Source: Taxawa tesnikishii (nom. ined.) (Eukaryota; Ascomycota; Dothideomycetes; Dothideales). Taken from it: a DNA stretch of 64,000 nt. The notes under the pieces were generated by a model. The model was not told the DNA's origin. It saw only the letters and a list, made by a program, of their open reading frames with translations, and searched no databases. The DNA lies in assembly GCA_030247885.1 (NCBI GenBank), contig JAPDRO010000011.1, forward strand, positions 310,001-374,000, in the 5' to 3' direction. Position numbers and translations under genes: made by a program. Of this stretch, positions 1 through 10,835 are shown one piece after another (positions within the stretch are counted from its first letter, which is position 1; each line of letters starts with the position of its first letter).

Positions 1-347
1 GTCGAGATGTCTCAGCGTGCCGCACGCGGCGAGAACAAGCCCACAATCCCCGGCCTCATCCCCGTCAGCGACAGCGAGAAGCCGAGCTCCGAGCGACAGC
101 GTGTGCAGTTCGGCGGGGTTTACGGCGGATATGGAAACGTCAAGACCAGCACCGAGAGCGCGGCGGGCAGCGGAGGAGGCGTGGGAAGCGTGGTGGCGGG
201 AGGGGTGGAAGTGGTGGATACAGCAGTCTCAGGAGGAGCAGCAGCAACACGACGAGTGATGAGGAGTTGTTGGGTGGTGCGGAACCGACGTTCTGGGGTA
301 CAATGTTGGCGCCCAGGAGGAGTTTGAGGGTCATCAACAGAGACTGA
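1..347 (+). CDS. C-terminal end of an unrecognised protein (partial)
   Basis: The window opens inside this gene. The first part reads in frame 1 (GENKPTIPGLIPVSDSEKP and onward), a polar, low-complexity stretch. A sensible end appears only if one G is missing from the GGGG run at 202-205. The reading then passes into a Gly/Ser-rich linker, an acidic stretch (SSSNTTSDEELLGG) and a tail ending in APRRSLRVINRD, with TGA at 345-347. The alternative frames give Gly- or Trp-rich translations typical of an out-of-phase GGX repeat. No domain is recognised and no function is proposed. The frame choice is an inference. Confidence 0.4.
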   Translation, partial: RDVSACRTRREQAHNPRPHPRQRQREAELRATACAVRRGLRRIWKRQDQHRERGGQRRRRGKRGGGRGGSGGYSSLRRSSSNTTSDEELLGGAEPTFWGTMLAPRRSLRVINRD

Positions 348-941
348 GGGGAAGTGAGAGAGACAAGGTATGACCTTGACAAGGGATGAAACGCGGGTTG
401 GTGGATGACGTGACGAGGAACGAAGAGCAAACGATCTCGAACAATCTCGTACCATGCAAGCTACGGAGGATGTCTGTATGTATGTCTGGCGGCTTTTTTT
501 TTTTTTTGGCTTCTCTTTTCGGTTGGGCTTTTCTTAATGTATAGATACCATTCTTGCAAAGCAACGATGTATTCATATCAACCAGAGCTTCTATTGACTG
601 ATGGACGTGAGGATGTCCACTTTGTCCCGTTGGATCTCGTGCAACTTATTTCTTTTCTTCTTCCTTCCAGTCGGCACATCAAGCGCATGGCCGAGCGATA
701 AGTCCTTGAGGGGGTGGGGTAGGTGATTGCCGATAAGGGAAGGAGGAGGAGGAGGGGTCGGCTACGTCATCGAGTAAACAGTTCGACTTCTTTTACTGAT
801 CGTGCGCGCATTACAGATTACGCATCGCTCGATATCTTGCTTTTATCGCTGGTTGAATACTTGTTGGATACTTGTTGAGTTTTGGGAATTGCCTAAACAT
901 AAAGAACAAGTTTTGTAGGAGTAGATCACAGACTGTGAAAG
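348..941. other. intergenic, 3' flank and promoter
   Basis: No coding signal is seen. It holds a 14-base T run at 494-507 and a purine-rich (GGA)n-like stretch near 739-757. The downstream half is presumably the promoter of the deacetylase gene. Confidence 0.6.
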
Positions 942-2300
942 ATGCCAGCGAAAAAGGTAAACCATGGGAACAAGAACGGATCGCGAAACAACGCTGACTG
1001 TATGTCAATTACAGTACAGTGTTGCATCTCGGTACGCCGACAAGCCAATCCGTCAATCTTGCGCGAAAATTCCATCTCTGACGGTTACAGGTCGACATCG
1101 ACGCCGTGGCCGGGTGGGTAAGAGAAGACCCTTCCTTCTCCCTTCATCAGCTTCCCAGCCTTCTCGCGTGATTGACACAATCTTTTTCCTTTCAGCTTGG
1201 CTCCTACGGCGGCGAAGACTCAACGTCGGACATTTCGCGCGGTCTCTTCGCAGGCTCCATCGGTGTCCGCCGTATGCTCAAGCTCTTCGATAAATATAAC
1301 ATCAAAGCCACATGGTTCATCCCCGGCCACTCGCTCGAGACGTTCCCGGATGAGTGTCGCGCTATCGTCGAAGCCGGTCACGAGATCGGTCTTCACGGTT
1401 ACAGCCACGAGAATCCGATTGCAATGACCCTGGAGCAGCAGACGGCCATCATGGACAAGTGCTACAAGCTGATTATGGAGTTCACCGGGAAGAAACCCAG
1501 GGAATTGTGGCGCCGTGGTGGGAGAGCAGTAAGGAGGGCGCGGAGTTGATGTTGAGGTGCGTTTTGTTGAGCTTTGCTTTCTTCTTTCGCTTCTTCCTCA
1601 CAGGGTTGCCCGAGTTGATGCGAGTGAATGGCGGAGGGAATCGAGGAGGAACCTTGCAATGGTGGGGCAGCGGAAAAGGATCGAGTTTCTGACGGAAATC
1701 ACAGATATGGGTTGGAGTACGATCACAGTTTCAGCCATCACGACTGCCAGGTACGGTCGCCCTTGCACAAGTCTCCATACCAGACGCGGGCCGTGCTGAC
1801 GTATGCTACGACAGTGCTATTGGCTGCGTACCGGTGACAAGTGGATCCCAATTGACTACAGCAAACATCCCGATCACTGGATGAAGCCGCTCGAAGGCGG
1901 CGAAATGACCGGGCTGTGCGAGATCCCCGCCAGCTGGTATCTGGATGATCTGCCACCGATGATGTTCATCAAGAAAGCGCCCAACAGCCACGGCTGGGTC
2001 AATCCCAAGGATGTCGAGGAGCTCTGGATGGATCAGTTCAACTACCATTACCGCGAAGAGGAAGAGTTCGTGTTCCCTGTAACCGTACACCCGGATGTTT
2101 GCGGACATCCTCATGGTCTGCTGATGCTGGAGAGAATCATCGAGAAGATCAATACGTTCGAGGGAGTTGAATGGGTCAAGATGGAGGACATCTGTGATTA
2201 CTTCAAGAGTAAGAACACGCCGCCTAAGGGCGCCCTACTCCCAGCGAAACCCGGTGCGATCTTGGAAAAACCGGACCTGCAGCTAGAGAAACAGCAATGA
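942..2300 (+). CDS. polysaccharide deacetylase, CE4 (HpPgdA-like) family
   Basis: This is a predicted metal-dependent N-deacetylase of the NodB/CE4 fold, of the cytosolic fungal type related to bacterial PgdA-like enzymes rather than secreted chitin deacetylases. No signal peptide is seen. Proposed exons are 942-956, 1020-1031, 1091-1117, 1196-1556, 1705-1750 and 1815-2300, about 315 aa. Motifs in order are [10 protein letters not shown] (metal Asp region), [32 protein letters not shown] (metal His pair), VAPWWESS and [10 protein letters not shown]. Near 1500-1502 one G appears to be missing: KKPR continues as GIVAPWW only one frame over. With one base added the exons sum to 316 codons exactly. 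Intron 1 (63 nt) is also open in phase, so its removal is inferred from family alignment. The true substrate (chitin, peptidoglycan or a small amide) cannot be read from the sequence. Confidence 0.85.
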
Positions 2301-2705
2301 TCGTGTAATCTAACCGTATATTGTGAGAAATGTAACGCTAACGCAAGATTGGGACTTACGCGTTCGAGTCTCTGTCCACCTCACGGATGTGCACGTGGAC
2401 GAGTAGCTTTATGCTGTATGGAAACCTCGACGATTCGGACAAAAAGTGATGTTCCAAGTAAACAAGACAAGACACCCTAGATTTCTTGGCGCTTGGCGAG
2501 ACGTCAACCCTCGATAACAATTACTTTGGTCAACCATTTTGGTGAATCGAATCCGGAGTAAGCAAGTCTCGGCTCGCAAGTTTCGGCAGAGTTGCATAAT
2601 TCCGAAAATTCGAGAATTCGAGAATCGCCAATGTGAGGGTTGCGGAGGATAAGAACAATAAACCAGACGTTCTACACAATCTGCTTCTGACTGGATATAT
2701 CCGCC
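2301..2705. other. intergenic
   Basis: This is the 3' flank of the deacetylase and the promoter of the downstream acetyltransferase. No gene was recognised. A long antisense reading frame crosses it but shows no family features. Confidence 0.55.
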
Positions 2706-3382
2706 ATGCCAGAAGGCTATGCTAGCAAGCCGCCCGTGAAAGCCGGAACAACCGATGGTGCTGCACCCAGCTTCACGATCACCTCGGCCAGCCTCTCTGA
2801 CGTGGATTCGCTCAGCACCATCGTAGCCCGCTCCTTCCATCCCGTCAATCCCTACTTCGCAAAAGTCTGCCCTGACACACCCGCTGTCCGGGAATGGTGG
2901 TCCAAGTCCTTCCTCACCGAGATCAACGGTCCAGGAATCTGCCATCCCTTGGTAGCAATCGAGAACAGCAGCAACGCCGTCGTCGGCATCCTCGCGCTCC
3001 GCCTCATGGAAGCTTCGGACAAGGGCTCAGGCATATGGAGCACGCATCCCATCACCCCGGACCACTACGCGGACGCTTACAGGTCGATGATCGGGGTCAT
3101 GACCGAGCAGCGCGAGAGCTTGATGCGGGGAAGAGGCATTTCATGCTTCAGCTCTTCGGCGTCGACCACAGATTTCAAGGGAGGCACCTCGGGCAGCAGT
3201 TGCTAGCCCGGGCTTGTGATATTGCCGACCAGGCGGGTTATGAGACGTTTGTGCAAGCTAACGGGAGTGCGGAAGGCCTGTATCGTAAGTTTGGGTTCGA
3301 GATGAGGGATCGGAAGGTCGTTCCGGGAGATGACGCTTATGTGGAGTATATGCTGGTGCGGCGACCTAAGACGGCGTTGTAG
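2706..3382 (+). CDS. GNAT-family N-acetyltransferase
   Basis: This is a predicted acetyl-CoA-dependent N-acetyltransferase of about 225 aa on one exon. The N-terminal half carries DVDSLSTIVARSFHP and a central strand (VVGILALRLME). The C-terminal half carries the GNAT motif A region, MLQLFGVDHRFQGRHLGQQL, where the Q/R-x-x-G-x-G/x-like acetyl-CoA loop lies. It is followed by the helix and strand FVQANGSAEGLYRKFGFEM (motif B). The two halves lie in different frames. The join falls at the GGGG run 3127-3130, where one extra G gives MRGKRHF and a length of 226 codons including the stop. The substrate is unknown. The ATG at 2706 is the first in frame and is followed by a polar leader. Confidence 0.75.
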
Positions 3383-4119
3383 AGGTGTTTTTGTATGAAT
3401 GCGGTGGTCTTGAGGAGGAGCTAGCCCCCTTGGATGCATTCGTTGTATCTCGCCGGTTGATGCGAGCTTCATCTTCGAAGGAGATGTTGACATTTCCGAC
3501 GCGTACAGGAAAATAAAAAGAGGGTCAGTTCAAGCCTACCTCCCTTGTGTTCTTTACCTGCATCCACTTGGTTAGCGGAAGAAGTGTTGTGTTGTGCAAC
3601 ACTTCGTATGTGCTATCATATCCCCGGCAGACGCTCAGGCAATGCCTAAGCACCATGCCTTTGCAACAGATTCCGCGGGAATCAATAGACTTTGCTGACA
3701 TAAACTCCCTCTTAAAGGTCAATCCCCGTTCCTTGCGCAGCAGAGGCCTCTGAGGTCTGGGGTGCAGCTTGCAGACGTATGCCTAGGCACGCACGCCCAT
3801 GTGCTGAGGTGGGCGAATGAGCAGGCTTCACGAGCTAAAGCCATTTCCATACCAATTATCCTAACGCGGCTGATGGATGTATTGCAAGTATCTGGAGCCT
3901 CCCGCATTGGCATGGCAAGGGGATGGTCTTGCTCCCCTTATCCCTTGTTGTTTTCTTTGCACACCGGACATCGATAGACGAAGACATCAGAAGTCTCCTC
4001 TATGAATTTTCCACGACGATCCCAGATGCTCAGGTGTTTTCTCACCAAGCGAACATCTACTCATCTGCCAACAAGTCCACTTTCAACCTTTGCCAGATCA
4101 TACCCGTACCCGGAACATG
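3383..4119. other. intergenic
   Basis: No recognisable gene. Only short uncharacteristic reading frames on both strands. Confidence 0.5.
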
Positions 4120-4266
4120 AGATCCCGCGCAGTTTTGTGCATCGTCTTCATCGCGGCCTGCCTCGGCACTCCAGCCCTCCCCGTTGTCTCTGCCATTGCA
4201 CAAGGATATTCCCTCGTGCAACGAGTCAGTACAGCAGCGCATCGTACTCGAAGCCGAAGATGATCC
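4120..4266 (+). CDS. possible short secreted peptide ORF
   Basis: This is a 48-codon reading frame whose first 27 residues look like a classical signal peptide (MRSRAVLCIVFIAACLGTPA, then PVVSA). An overlapping frame at 4184-4393 (69 codons) carries a second hydrophobic segment, FIAASGCILTIALTAM. The two could form one secreted or membrane-anchored protein, but that needs a +1 change, opposite to the lesions seen elsewhere, or an intron I cannot place. There is no family match. It is listed only as a candidate. Confidence 0.2.
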
Positions 4267-4455
4267 ATGGAGCTTAACCCTCGGGACCTTTATCGCCGCT
4301 TCCGGGTGCATTTTGACAATTGCCTTGACCGCTATGCAGACATTCATAGCTTGGAAGCAGCTGCAGACGCTCGTAAGGACTTGGAAGACGTAGGACATTG
4401 CTGTGTCGCTCTCTAGGACATTCGCGATGCTGACTGTTTGTGGTAGGTCAGCAGG

Positions 4456-4485
4456 CAGGCGCTGGGTAAGCAGGCGCTGGGTGAC
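4456..4485. repeat. 15-bp tandem duplication
   Basis: Two adjacent near-identical copies of a unit starting CAGGCGCTGGGTA lie in noncoding sequence between the acetyltransferase and coq1. Confidence 0.6.
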
Positions 4486-4729
4486 TCTGAATGGAACGAC
4501 CCGAAAATTTCTAACCCGTACTTGGGATTTCTTCCGGCTCTGAAATTCGAGTATGATTCGTGTACGTGTAATCTTGCACATCGCTTTTTGGAAAAAACTT
4601 ACATCCCGTCTATGCCGCCAAAATCAATATAAGACTTGAGCAAAAAATGTGCAATAGCCGCCGCTTATCATACATAATGTACAGTAAATGCGGTGAAACA
4701 ACCCAAGGGTATCCCTTTGCTCTTTTCGT

Positions 4730-6150
4730 TTACTTTCTGCGCTTCAGAACCTTGTCGCACATGTTCAAAAGTCCCTTCTTAGCATCGCTTTCAGGGAACG
4801 AGGCGATGGCCGCCTTCGCCTTGTCGACGTAGTCTTGCGCCATGGCGCGCGTTTGCTCGATGCCGTCGGATGCGAGCACGATGGCGCGTGCCTAACGAGT
4901 GGGACGTCAGCGATCCCTTCCCTCCTACCAGTCATAACGAAAGCGCCGAAGACTCACCTTCTGCACATCACCCGGCTGGGCAAACCGCCGTCCAACGAGC
5001 GTGCCCAGCTCCTTGTTGTTCTTCCACGCGAACAACAACGGAGCCGTCGCGAGACCTAATTCAAGATCCGCTCCGCCTGGTTTCCCCAGTTCCACCCCGC
5101 TGACCGTGTAGTCGAGCAGGTCATCCACAAGCTGGAAGGCCAGGCCGAGGTTCTTGCCGTACTGGTACGCCGCCTCCACGACCTCAGGTCTACTCTCACC
5201 CAACAACGCGGCTGCGCGACAGCTTTTGCTGATCAGACTAGCAGACTTCAGGTACGTCTTTTGCAGGTAATAAGACACCGTATCCTCGCTCCAGACGGGG
5301 TTGCGCTCCTCCTTGGCCGTGTTCCGTAATTGCATGAACTCGCCCTCCACAAGATTCGCGATCACGGTCGCTAGCAGCTCAGTCACTTCAGGATCCCGGA
5401 GGCGGGCGAGCGCGACAGAAGCCCGGCCGAGCATGAAGTCGCCTGCGAGGACAGCCATCTTGTTGCCGTATGCAATGTTGGCGGATGGTGCGGAGCGCCG
5501 CGATATGCTGTTGTCGATAACGTCGTCGTGCAGAAGCGAAGCGGTGTGGATGAGTTCTGTAATCTCAGCGAGACGTCTTTGGGACGGTAAAACAGAGGGA
5601 TCCGTGGTATCTTCCAGCGTTTCCGTTGGAGGCGATGTCAGCGGTGAGGATGGGTTTGAGTCTGCCAGAACAGCAGGAGATGTAATAGGAGTGTCCGGGC
5701 TGTCGAAGGTATTCTCGTATGCCTTCCTGGGCCTCCTCTCTGTGAGCGCGGTGGCTTGCGACATGAGCAGGACCAGCGTTGGCCGCACGTATTTGCCCTC
5801 CGATTGTGTGTAGTATTTTGCTACTGTGTCCAGCATTGGATGGCCGGATCCCAGCAGCTGTGTTATATTGCCCGTCAGAAACTTCAGCTCTTTGGCTACG
5901 CTCCGCAACGGGTCAATGCCCATCGGCGGTGGAGGTGCATTGTTGAATAAGCTCTTCGCCGCAGAAACGGCTGCGGCGACCGTGGATTGGCTCCGTGTCC
6001 GTGGCGGGTGGAAGAGAGATGTGGCGGCAAAGGGGTGGGAGGATGAAGGAGCGAACGAGAGCAATCACAGCATGTTCTGCTCTGTATCCGTGGACGAGAT
6101 GCTGCAAAGGATGTAGCGAGCGCAGACGCTCTTGCTCGGGGCGCCGTCAT
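4730..6150 (-). CDS. coq1: polyprenyl (hexa/octaprenyl) diphosphate synthase, ubiquinone pathway
   Basis: This trans-polyprenyl diphosphate synthase makes the ubiquinone side chain in mitochondria. Exons are 4958-6150 and 4730-4891, about 451 aa. The diagnostic features are GKYVRPTLVLLMSQ, the first Asp-rich motif LLHDDVIDNS, GDFMLGRASVALA, EGEFMQL and the second Asp-rich motif LVDDLLDYT. The tail (LLNMCDKVLKRRK) is typical of Coq1. An Asp/Ser/Pro-rich insert of about 50 residues after RRPRKAYENTFDS is common in fungal orthologues. The chosen start, MTAPRARASALATSF at 6150, is an Arg/Ala/Ser-rich mitochondrial presequence. It joins the mature frame only if one base is added in the CCCC run (plus strand GGGG 6032-6035). 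A spliced leader is the alternative. No ATG lies upstream of the catalytic core in its own frame. Confidence 0.9.
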
Positions 6151-6498
6151 AGAGTGAGCGGCGACTGTGGATGCTGGTACAGAGAGCCAAATCAATGTAC
6201 CGTCTCAAACGAGTGTATGGAAATGCACAGAGTCCGATTACGAGATCCGGGAGTGAGATTGAGCGTGGTGCATGCGGGTACGGAAAGTGCAATGGTTGAA
6301 GGTGAATGATGGCTTCACGTCTTCAACTTTTCGGAGCTGCCATTCATTGCCGATCCCCGTCTAGCATCTATCGCTATAAGCGAGATGGCCATTATCTAAT
6401 CTGATAATCAGGCGCTTATCTCGAAGCTTGACGCAGCAGCAGGAATACTCTCCCAAACATGGCCAGGCAGACAATGTCCATACAGAATAATCTTGCCC
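6151..6498. other. divergent promoter, coq1 / vma12-like
   Basis: This short region lies between two head-to-head genes of mitochondrial and vacuolar housekeeping. No specific motif was recognised. Confidence 0.5.
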
Positions 6499-7333
6499 AT
6501 GGTCCTACTGACGATCACACCTATTGCAAAAGCTGCTATAGAGCTCTATAACCGCCTGCGTTCCAGTAAGGAGGACGAGGATGTCTGGGAACCTTCCTTG
6601 TCGGCGCCTGCTGTCGGCGGTCCAGTATCTCACGTCCAGCTGATTGATGTTGCTCGTGTCTTGAGGGAGAATTATGCGCAGACAGGCGAGGGAGAACATG
6701 CAGACACCCGGCTTGATGCGCTGCTCAAGGGCGCGAAAGTATACGTGCCTCCACCGAAGCCGAAGCAAGAGCCGGTACGCAGGCACTTCTACAAGGAACG
6801 TGTGCATTACTGACTCCGGCCCACAGACCCCAGAATACAAGGCTCTCATGAAAAGGCTCCGTGAAGAAGAAGAGCGGCGAGCTTACGAACGTATGATCAA
6901 TCCCCCAACACCAGCCGAGACATTCTCACAGCGCTTTCCCAATGCGAACACCTTCGGAGCTTCGTCGTTCAAAGCGCCCGTCGTTCAAGAACAAGACGAA
7001 GTCACCTACGCAGACATCAACCGGCAAATGATCCTCATAATAAACGTCCTGGTCTCAATCATAGCAACCAGCGTCGTCGTGTGGATTGCCGCGCGTCACT
7101 GGAGCACACCACAGCGACTTGGACTCAGCATGACGAGCAGCATTGTAGTCGGTGTGGCTGAGGTCGTCATATACATGGGTTATCTCAAACGCATCCAAGA
7201 CGCAAAGGCGAAGGAGGGGAAGGTCTTGGAGAAGAAGGAGATTATCGATACTTGGGTCATTGATGGCAAGGAAAAGAGGGCCATTACAGATGGGGCTGAT
7301 GGGGTGAGGCATAGGAAGGGAAAACACAGGTGA
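6499..7333 (+). CDS. vma12: Vma12-like V-ATPase assembly factor of the ER
   Basis: This predicted ER membrane protein helps assemble the V0 sector of the vacuolar H+-ATPase. Exons are 6499-6774 and 6827-7333, giving 260 aa. The second exon opens with TPEYKALMKRLREEEERRAY, the most conserved block of the Vma12 family. Near the C-terminus two hydrophobic segments (MILIINVLVSIIATSVVVWI and LSMTSSIVVGVAEVVIYMGY) form the expected hairpin. They are followed by a basic cytosolic tail ending in RHRKGKHR. The N-terminal half is soluble. The ATG at 6499 gives MVLLTITPIAKAAIELYNRL; a TTG six bases upstream is not needed. The 52-nt intron has clean GTACGC and CCACAG ends. Confidence 0.85.
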
Positions 7334-7636
7334 TGTATACTGCCACAAATGGCTCCAAAACTTTCAGTTCTACATCCACAGTGGGACACAAATTTTAATC
7401 CGCATTTTGATCATACTCATTCTTGCTGCTCCAGTTGACGGAAGTGTCGGCAGATCGCGCGTATTGAGTGCATTGAGCAGAGCTTTTGAGACTGTTGTTC
7501 TGTCGCATTTGTGTCACCAGTCTGCGCTGGCCTGCCTAATAACATTTCCTGGAACGTGTGCCGGCCTCAAAAAGAGCGTAACCCTGGGAAGAACCCATGA
7601 ACGTATGTATGAGAAGTGAGCAAAGTGGAATCCTTC
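7334..7636. other. intergenic
   Basis: This is the 3' flank of the vma12-like gene. Nothing was recognised before the tRNA. Confidence 0.5.
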
Positions 7637-7723
7637 TCTCTCGGGTGGGCTCGAACCACCAACCTCTCGATTGCACCGTAGAGGATAACAGTCGAACGCG
7701 CTAGCCAATTGCGCCACGAGAGA
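7637..7723 (-). tRNA. tRNA-Asn (GTT) with a 14-nt intron
   Basis: On the minus strand a complete cloverleaf can be folded: a 7-bp acceptor stem (TCTCTCG with CGAGAGA), a D arm closed by GCGC/GCGC, and an anticodon stem TTCGA/TCGAG with one G-T pair. The anticodon loop is CTGTTA plus A, giving anticodon GTT. The T arm is GGTGG/CCACC with loop TTCGAGC. A 14-nt insertion (7672-7685) sits one base 3' of the anticodon, the canonical position for nuclear tRNA introns removed by the Sen endonuclease. CCA is not encoded, as expected. Confidence 0.93.
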
Positions 7724-8595
7724 AGGAGAGAAGAGTAGACCGGAAATGAAGTAAACTCCAATCTCTAATGCGAGATTCGTATCGAAAATTATATAGCAAC
7801 GGTACAGTGGTTTGCATCGGCAAGCGGCTTTTGGAAGCTGTTAAGCGAGCCTGGTACAACGTGAAGAAGCCGGAACGACAAGCGCCCGCACGCAAACGGT
7901 TGACCGGGAAGCAAAGGGTCCGAGACCAGCCTACCAGCCTGGAACAAGCAATATGACTTCACTGCTGTTCCAAACTAAGAACGCGAAGAAGTACGCGTAA
8001 ATCAACTGCTATTATTCGCGAGCACTGTGCAAGTAGTATCACTGTGAGAAGAGAGCAACATCCCTGATCCCTCCTGACCGAAGCGCATACACGCTTTCCT
8101 CTCGTCCCCTCTCAGTCCACATCTGCAGTTCGCCTCTCTCAGTCCACATTTCAGCTGTGGCTGTGCAAGTCTGTCTAGAGTCCCGATTGATTGGATAAAC
8201 CCACGCGACCATCTGCAGGACACGCATACCTGCGGCGGCACGCCAAACGCTACAAGACACCACCATAAACTTGTCTGAGACTCGCTTCAACCTTGGGTTA
8301 TCCAACAAACTCCGCCTGCTCACATTTGTTAAGCTTCTGGATATACATCATTGATACAGCAATCGCATTTCTAGCGTCCCGAGTGTTGCAGCTTGCCGGA
8401 TTTGCTAAGACAAGGAAGACAGCCCATCTCGAGGAAGAGAAGGACAAGGCAGAGACTTGGCCAGTATCTGGAGCGCCAACACAACACTACATGCTTTGGT
8501 TGCGCCGCACGCAATAAGGCGATCTCAACGACCCCTCGAAGGGGAACTCCTCCGCAACCACTTCTCCACATCCATACTCCTCTCCCTCCGCCTCG
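7724..8595. other. intergenic, promoter of the NIPA-like gene
   Basis: About 870 bp without a recognisable gene. A direct repeat of the type CTCAGTCCACAT occurs twice near 8110-8150. The last few hundred bases are presumably promoter and 5' UTR. Confidence 0.5.
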
Positions 8596-10835
8596 ATGGA
8601 CGTCGCCGGCCATGCGCTCTACAACGTAAACCTGCTATACGCTCGTGCAGGGAACAGCACAACCAGCTCGGACAAGACTACGGACAAACCGAGACCTGCG
8701 ATATACAAAGTCGTAGGCATTATTCTGGCAGTATGCTCTGGTCTCTTTATCGGCGTTTCCTTCGTGTTGAAGAAAAAGGGACTGTTGAGAGCAAATGCGA
8801 AATACAACGAAGAGGCGGGAGAGGGCTACGGATACTTGAAGAATGCTTTCTGGTGGACAGGAATGACCCTCATGATTGTAGGAGAGATCTGCAACTTCGT
8901 CGCATACGCTTTCGTGGACGCCATTCTGGTCACCCCATTAGGAGCGCTCAGTGTTGTTGTTACTACCATTCTTTCGGCCATCTTCCTCAAGGAACGCTTG
9001 AGCTTTGTGGGCAAGGTCGGCTGCTTCAACTGCATTATCGGATCTGTGGTCATTGTCATCAATGCGCCGGAACAGTCCTCCGCGGCCACCATTCAGGAGA
9101 TGAAGCACTATGTCCTCGCTCCAGGATTCCTGAGTTATGCAGGAGTTGTCATCGTTGGTTCAATCTTTACCGCGCTATGGGCTGGGCCAAGATACGGCAA
9201 GAAGAGTATGATGGTCTACCTTACAATCTGTAGTATGGTCGGTGGTCTCAGCGTGGTCGCAACGCAAGGCCTGGGTGCGGCCATTGTTACGCAAATATCG
9301 GGAACTCCACAGTTCAACCAGTGGTTCCTCTACGTCCTGCTGGTGTTCGTCGTGGCCACACTCCTGACGGAGATCATCTATCTGAACGTACGTACCCTGC
9401 TCACGTTTCAAAATCTCCAATCCCAACTGACCGTTCTTGCAGAAAGCCCTGAATATCTTCAACGCGGCGCTGGTCACACCGACATACTACGTGTATTTCA
9501 CCTCCGCCACCATCGTCACTTCCGCAATCCTCTTCCGTGGCTTCCACGGCACCGCCGCCTCTATCTCGACCGTCGTCATGGGCTTCTTAGTCATCTGCTC
9601 CGGCGTTGTGCTCCTTCAACTCGCCAAATCTAGCAAAGACGTCCCCGACACCGCCGTCTTCAAGGGCGACCTGGATCAAGTGCGCACCATGGCCGAGCAA
9701 GAAGAGCCCGAGAGCGAACCGCGTGCGGATACTATCCGCGGTGGTGGTGCTCTGCTGCGCGCCCTTAGCAAGAGACGCACAGAACGCCAAGCCGATGAAG
9801 TACGTACGCTGCACAGCGAAGCAATGGAGCCTATCGGGGAGGACGAAGTAGTCGAATGGGACGGCATCCGGCGCCGCAAGACAGTGCTAGGACCAGGCTC
9901 GCAGCGCTCCCTGAGCCGTACAAAGACGATCCACCCGCCGCTCGGCATGTCGCGCTTCCCAAACGACGACAATGTCTCCGAAGCCGGCAGCGATCAATCA
10001 GGTTCCGTGCATCCAGGTTTCTTCCCCGCCTTGGCCGCAGCTTCAAGAAATCCCACACGAGCATGTCTGCACGGCGGCAAAATAGCAGTCCCAGTCCGGT
10101 CCCACTCGCCGCCGTACCCAACAAGTCATCTTCCATCTCATCCGAATTATCCGCAGAGCGCGGCGAACACGTCTACGGCCTGCCGGCCGGCCTACGGGTT
10201 CCCGGATCCGGCGCCGGGGAGGAGGACACGGCCTACCACGGCTCTGGCGGCGAACGCCCCGCAATCCACTGGACGCAGAGCGTCGACGAGCGAGACAAAG
10301 AGCGCGAGCGCGCCGGCAGCCGAGGCAGCAGTCTGGTCCCGCCTCGCCCGCCGCCGCACGGGCACGGCAGCGCCAAGCGCGCCTTCAGTTTCCAGAACGT
10401 GTTCCACCGGCAAAGATCCGACGCCTCCGAGTCCTCCGCCACCAACAACAACAACCAGCAAGCGCTGGGGTGGAACAGCAGCGACCGGTGTCGCGCAGCG
10501 CACTCAGCTTCACGGGGCGGAAGACCAGTCAACAGTACCCAGGCGCCGCGACCTCGACCGAGGAAGAGCGCTTGGGACTCGTCAAGGGCGACAGCAACCT
10601 GCCCGGCTCGAGTCTGGACCTGGGGAGCAGGGAGAACGAAAGGGGCGCGTATGGCGGGATACCGGAGTACTATCCCGAAGACGACGATTGGCAGATAACG
10701 TCCGGGCGGAGCGAGAGTCCGGAGAACATCAGCGCCAGGAACTATGCGAGAGGTGGAAGGACCAGAGGCACGAGGGATGATTATGATAGTGATGACCTGT
10801 TTGGCGAGCCCAGGCGGCAGAGCGGGCATTTGTGA
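8596..10835 (+). CDS. NIPA-like magnesium transporter with long C-terminal tail
   Basis: This is a predicted Mg2+ transporter of the NIPA family (DMT superfamily). Exons are 8596-9387 and 9443-10835, about 728 aa. Residues about 35-360 hold nine hydrophobic segments with NIPA hallmarks: GLFIGVSFVLKKKGL, WWTGMTLMIVGEICNFVAYA, TPLGALSVVV, AIFLKERLSFVGKVGC and LNIFNAALVTPTYYVYFT. The remaining half is a hydrophilic, Ser/Arg/Pro-rich cytosolic tail, far longer than in animal NIPAs, with several RRKT/RSLS-type sites. The tail stays open only if one base is added at CCCC 10024-10027 and another at GGGG 10467-10470. It then ends in DDLFGEPRRQSGHL. With both additions the gene is 729 codons including the stop. 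The first ATG after the leader was chosen as start. Confidence 0.85.

Noticed and set aside
2409..2945. 178-codon antisense frame over the first GNAT gene
   Set aside because: It overlaps a strongly supported gene, has no family motifs and is Gly/Cys/Trp-rich in the way antisense frames often are.
4057..4581. 174-codon minus-strand frame
   Set aside because: Starts in low-complexity sequence, has no motif and spans the tandem duplication at 4456-4485.
8457..9233. 258-codon plus-strand frame overlapping the NIPA gene
   Set aside because: It is the +1 shadow of the NIPA membrane domain, which matches its family in the other frame.
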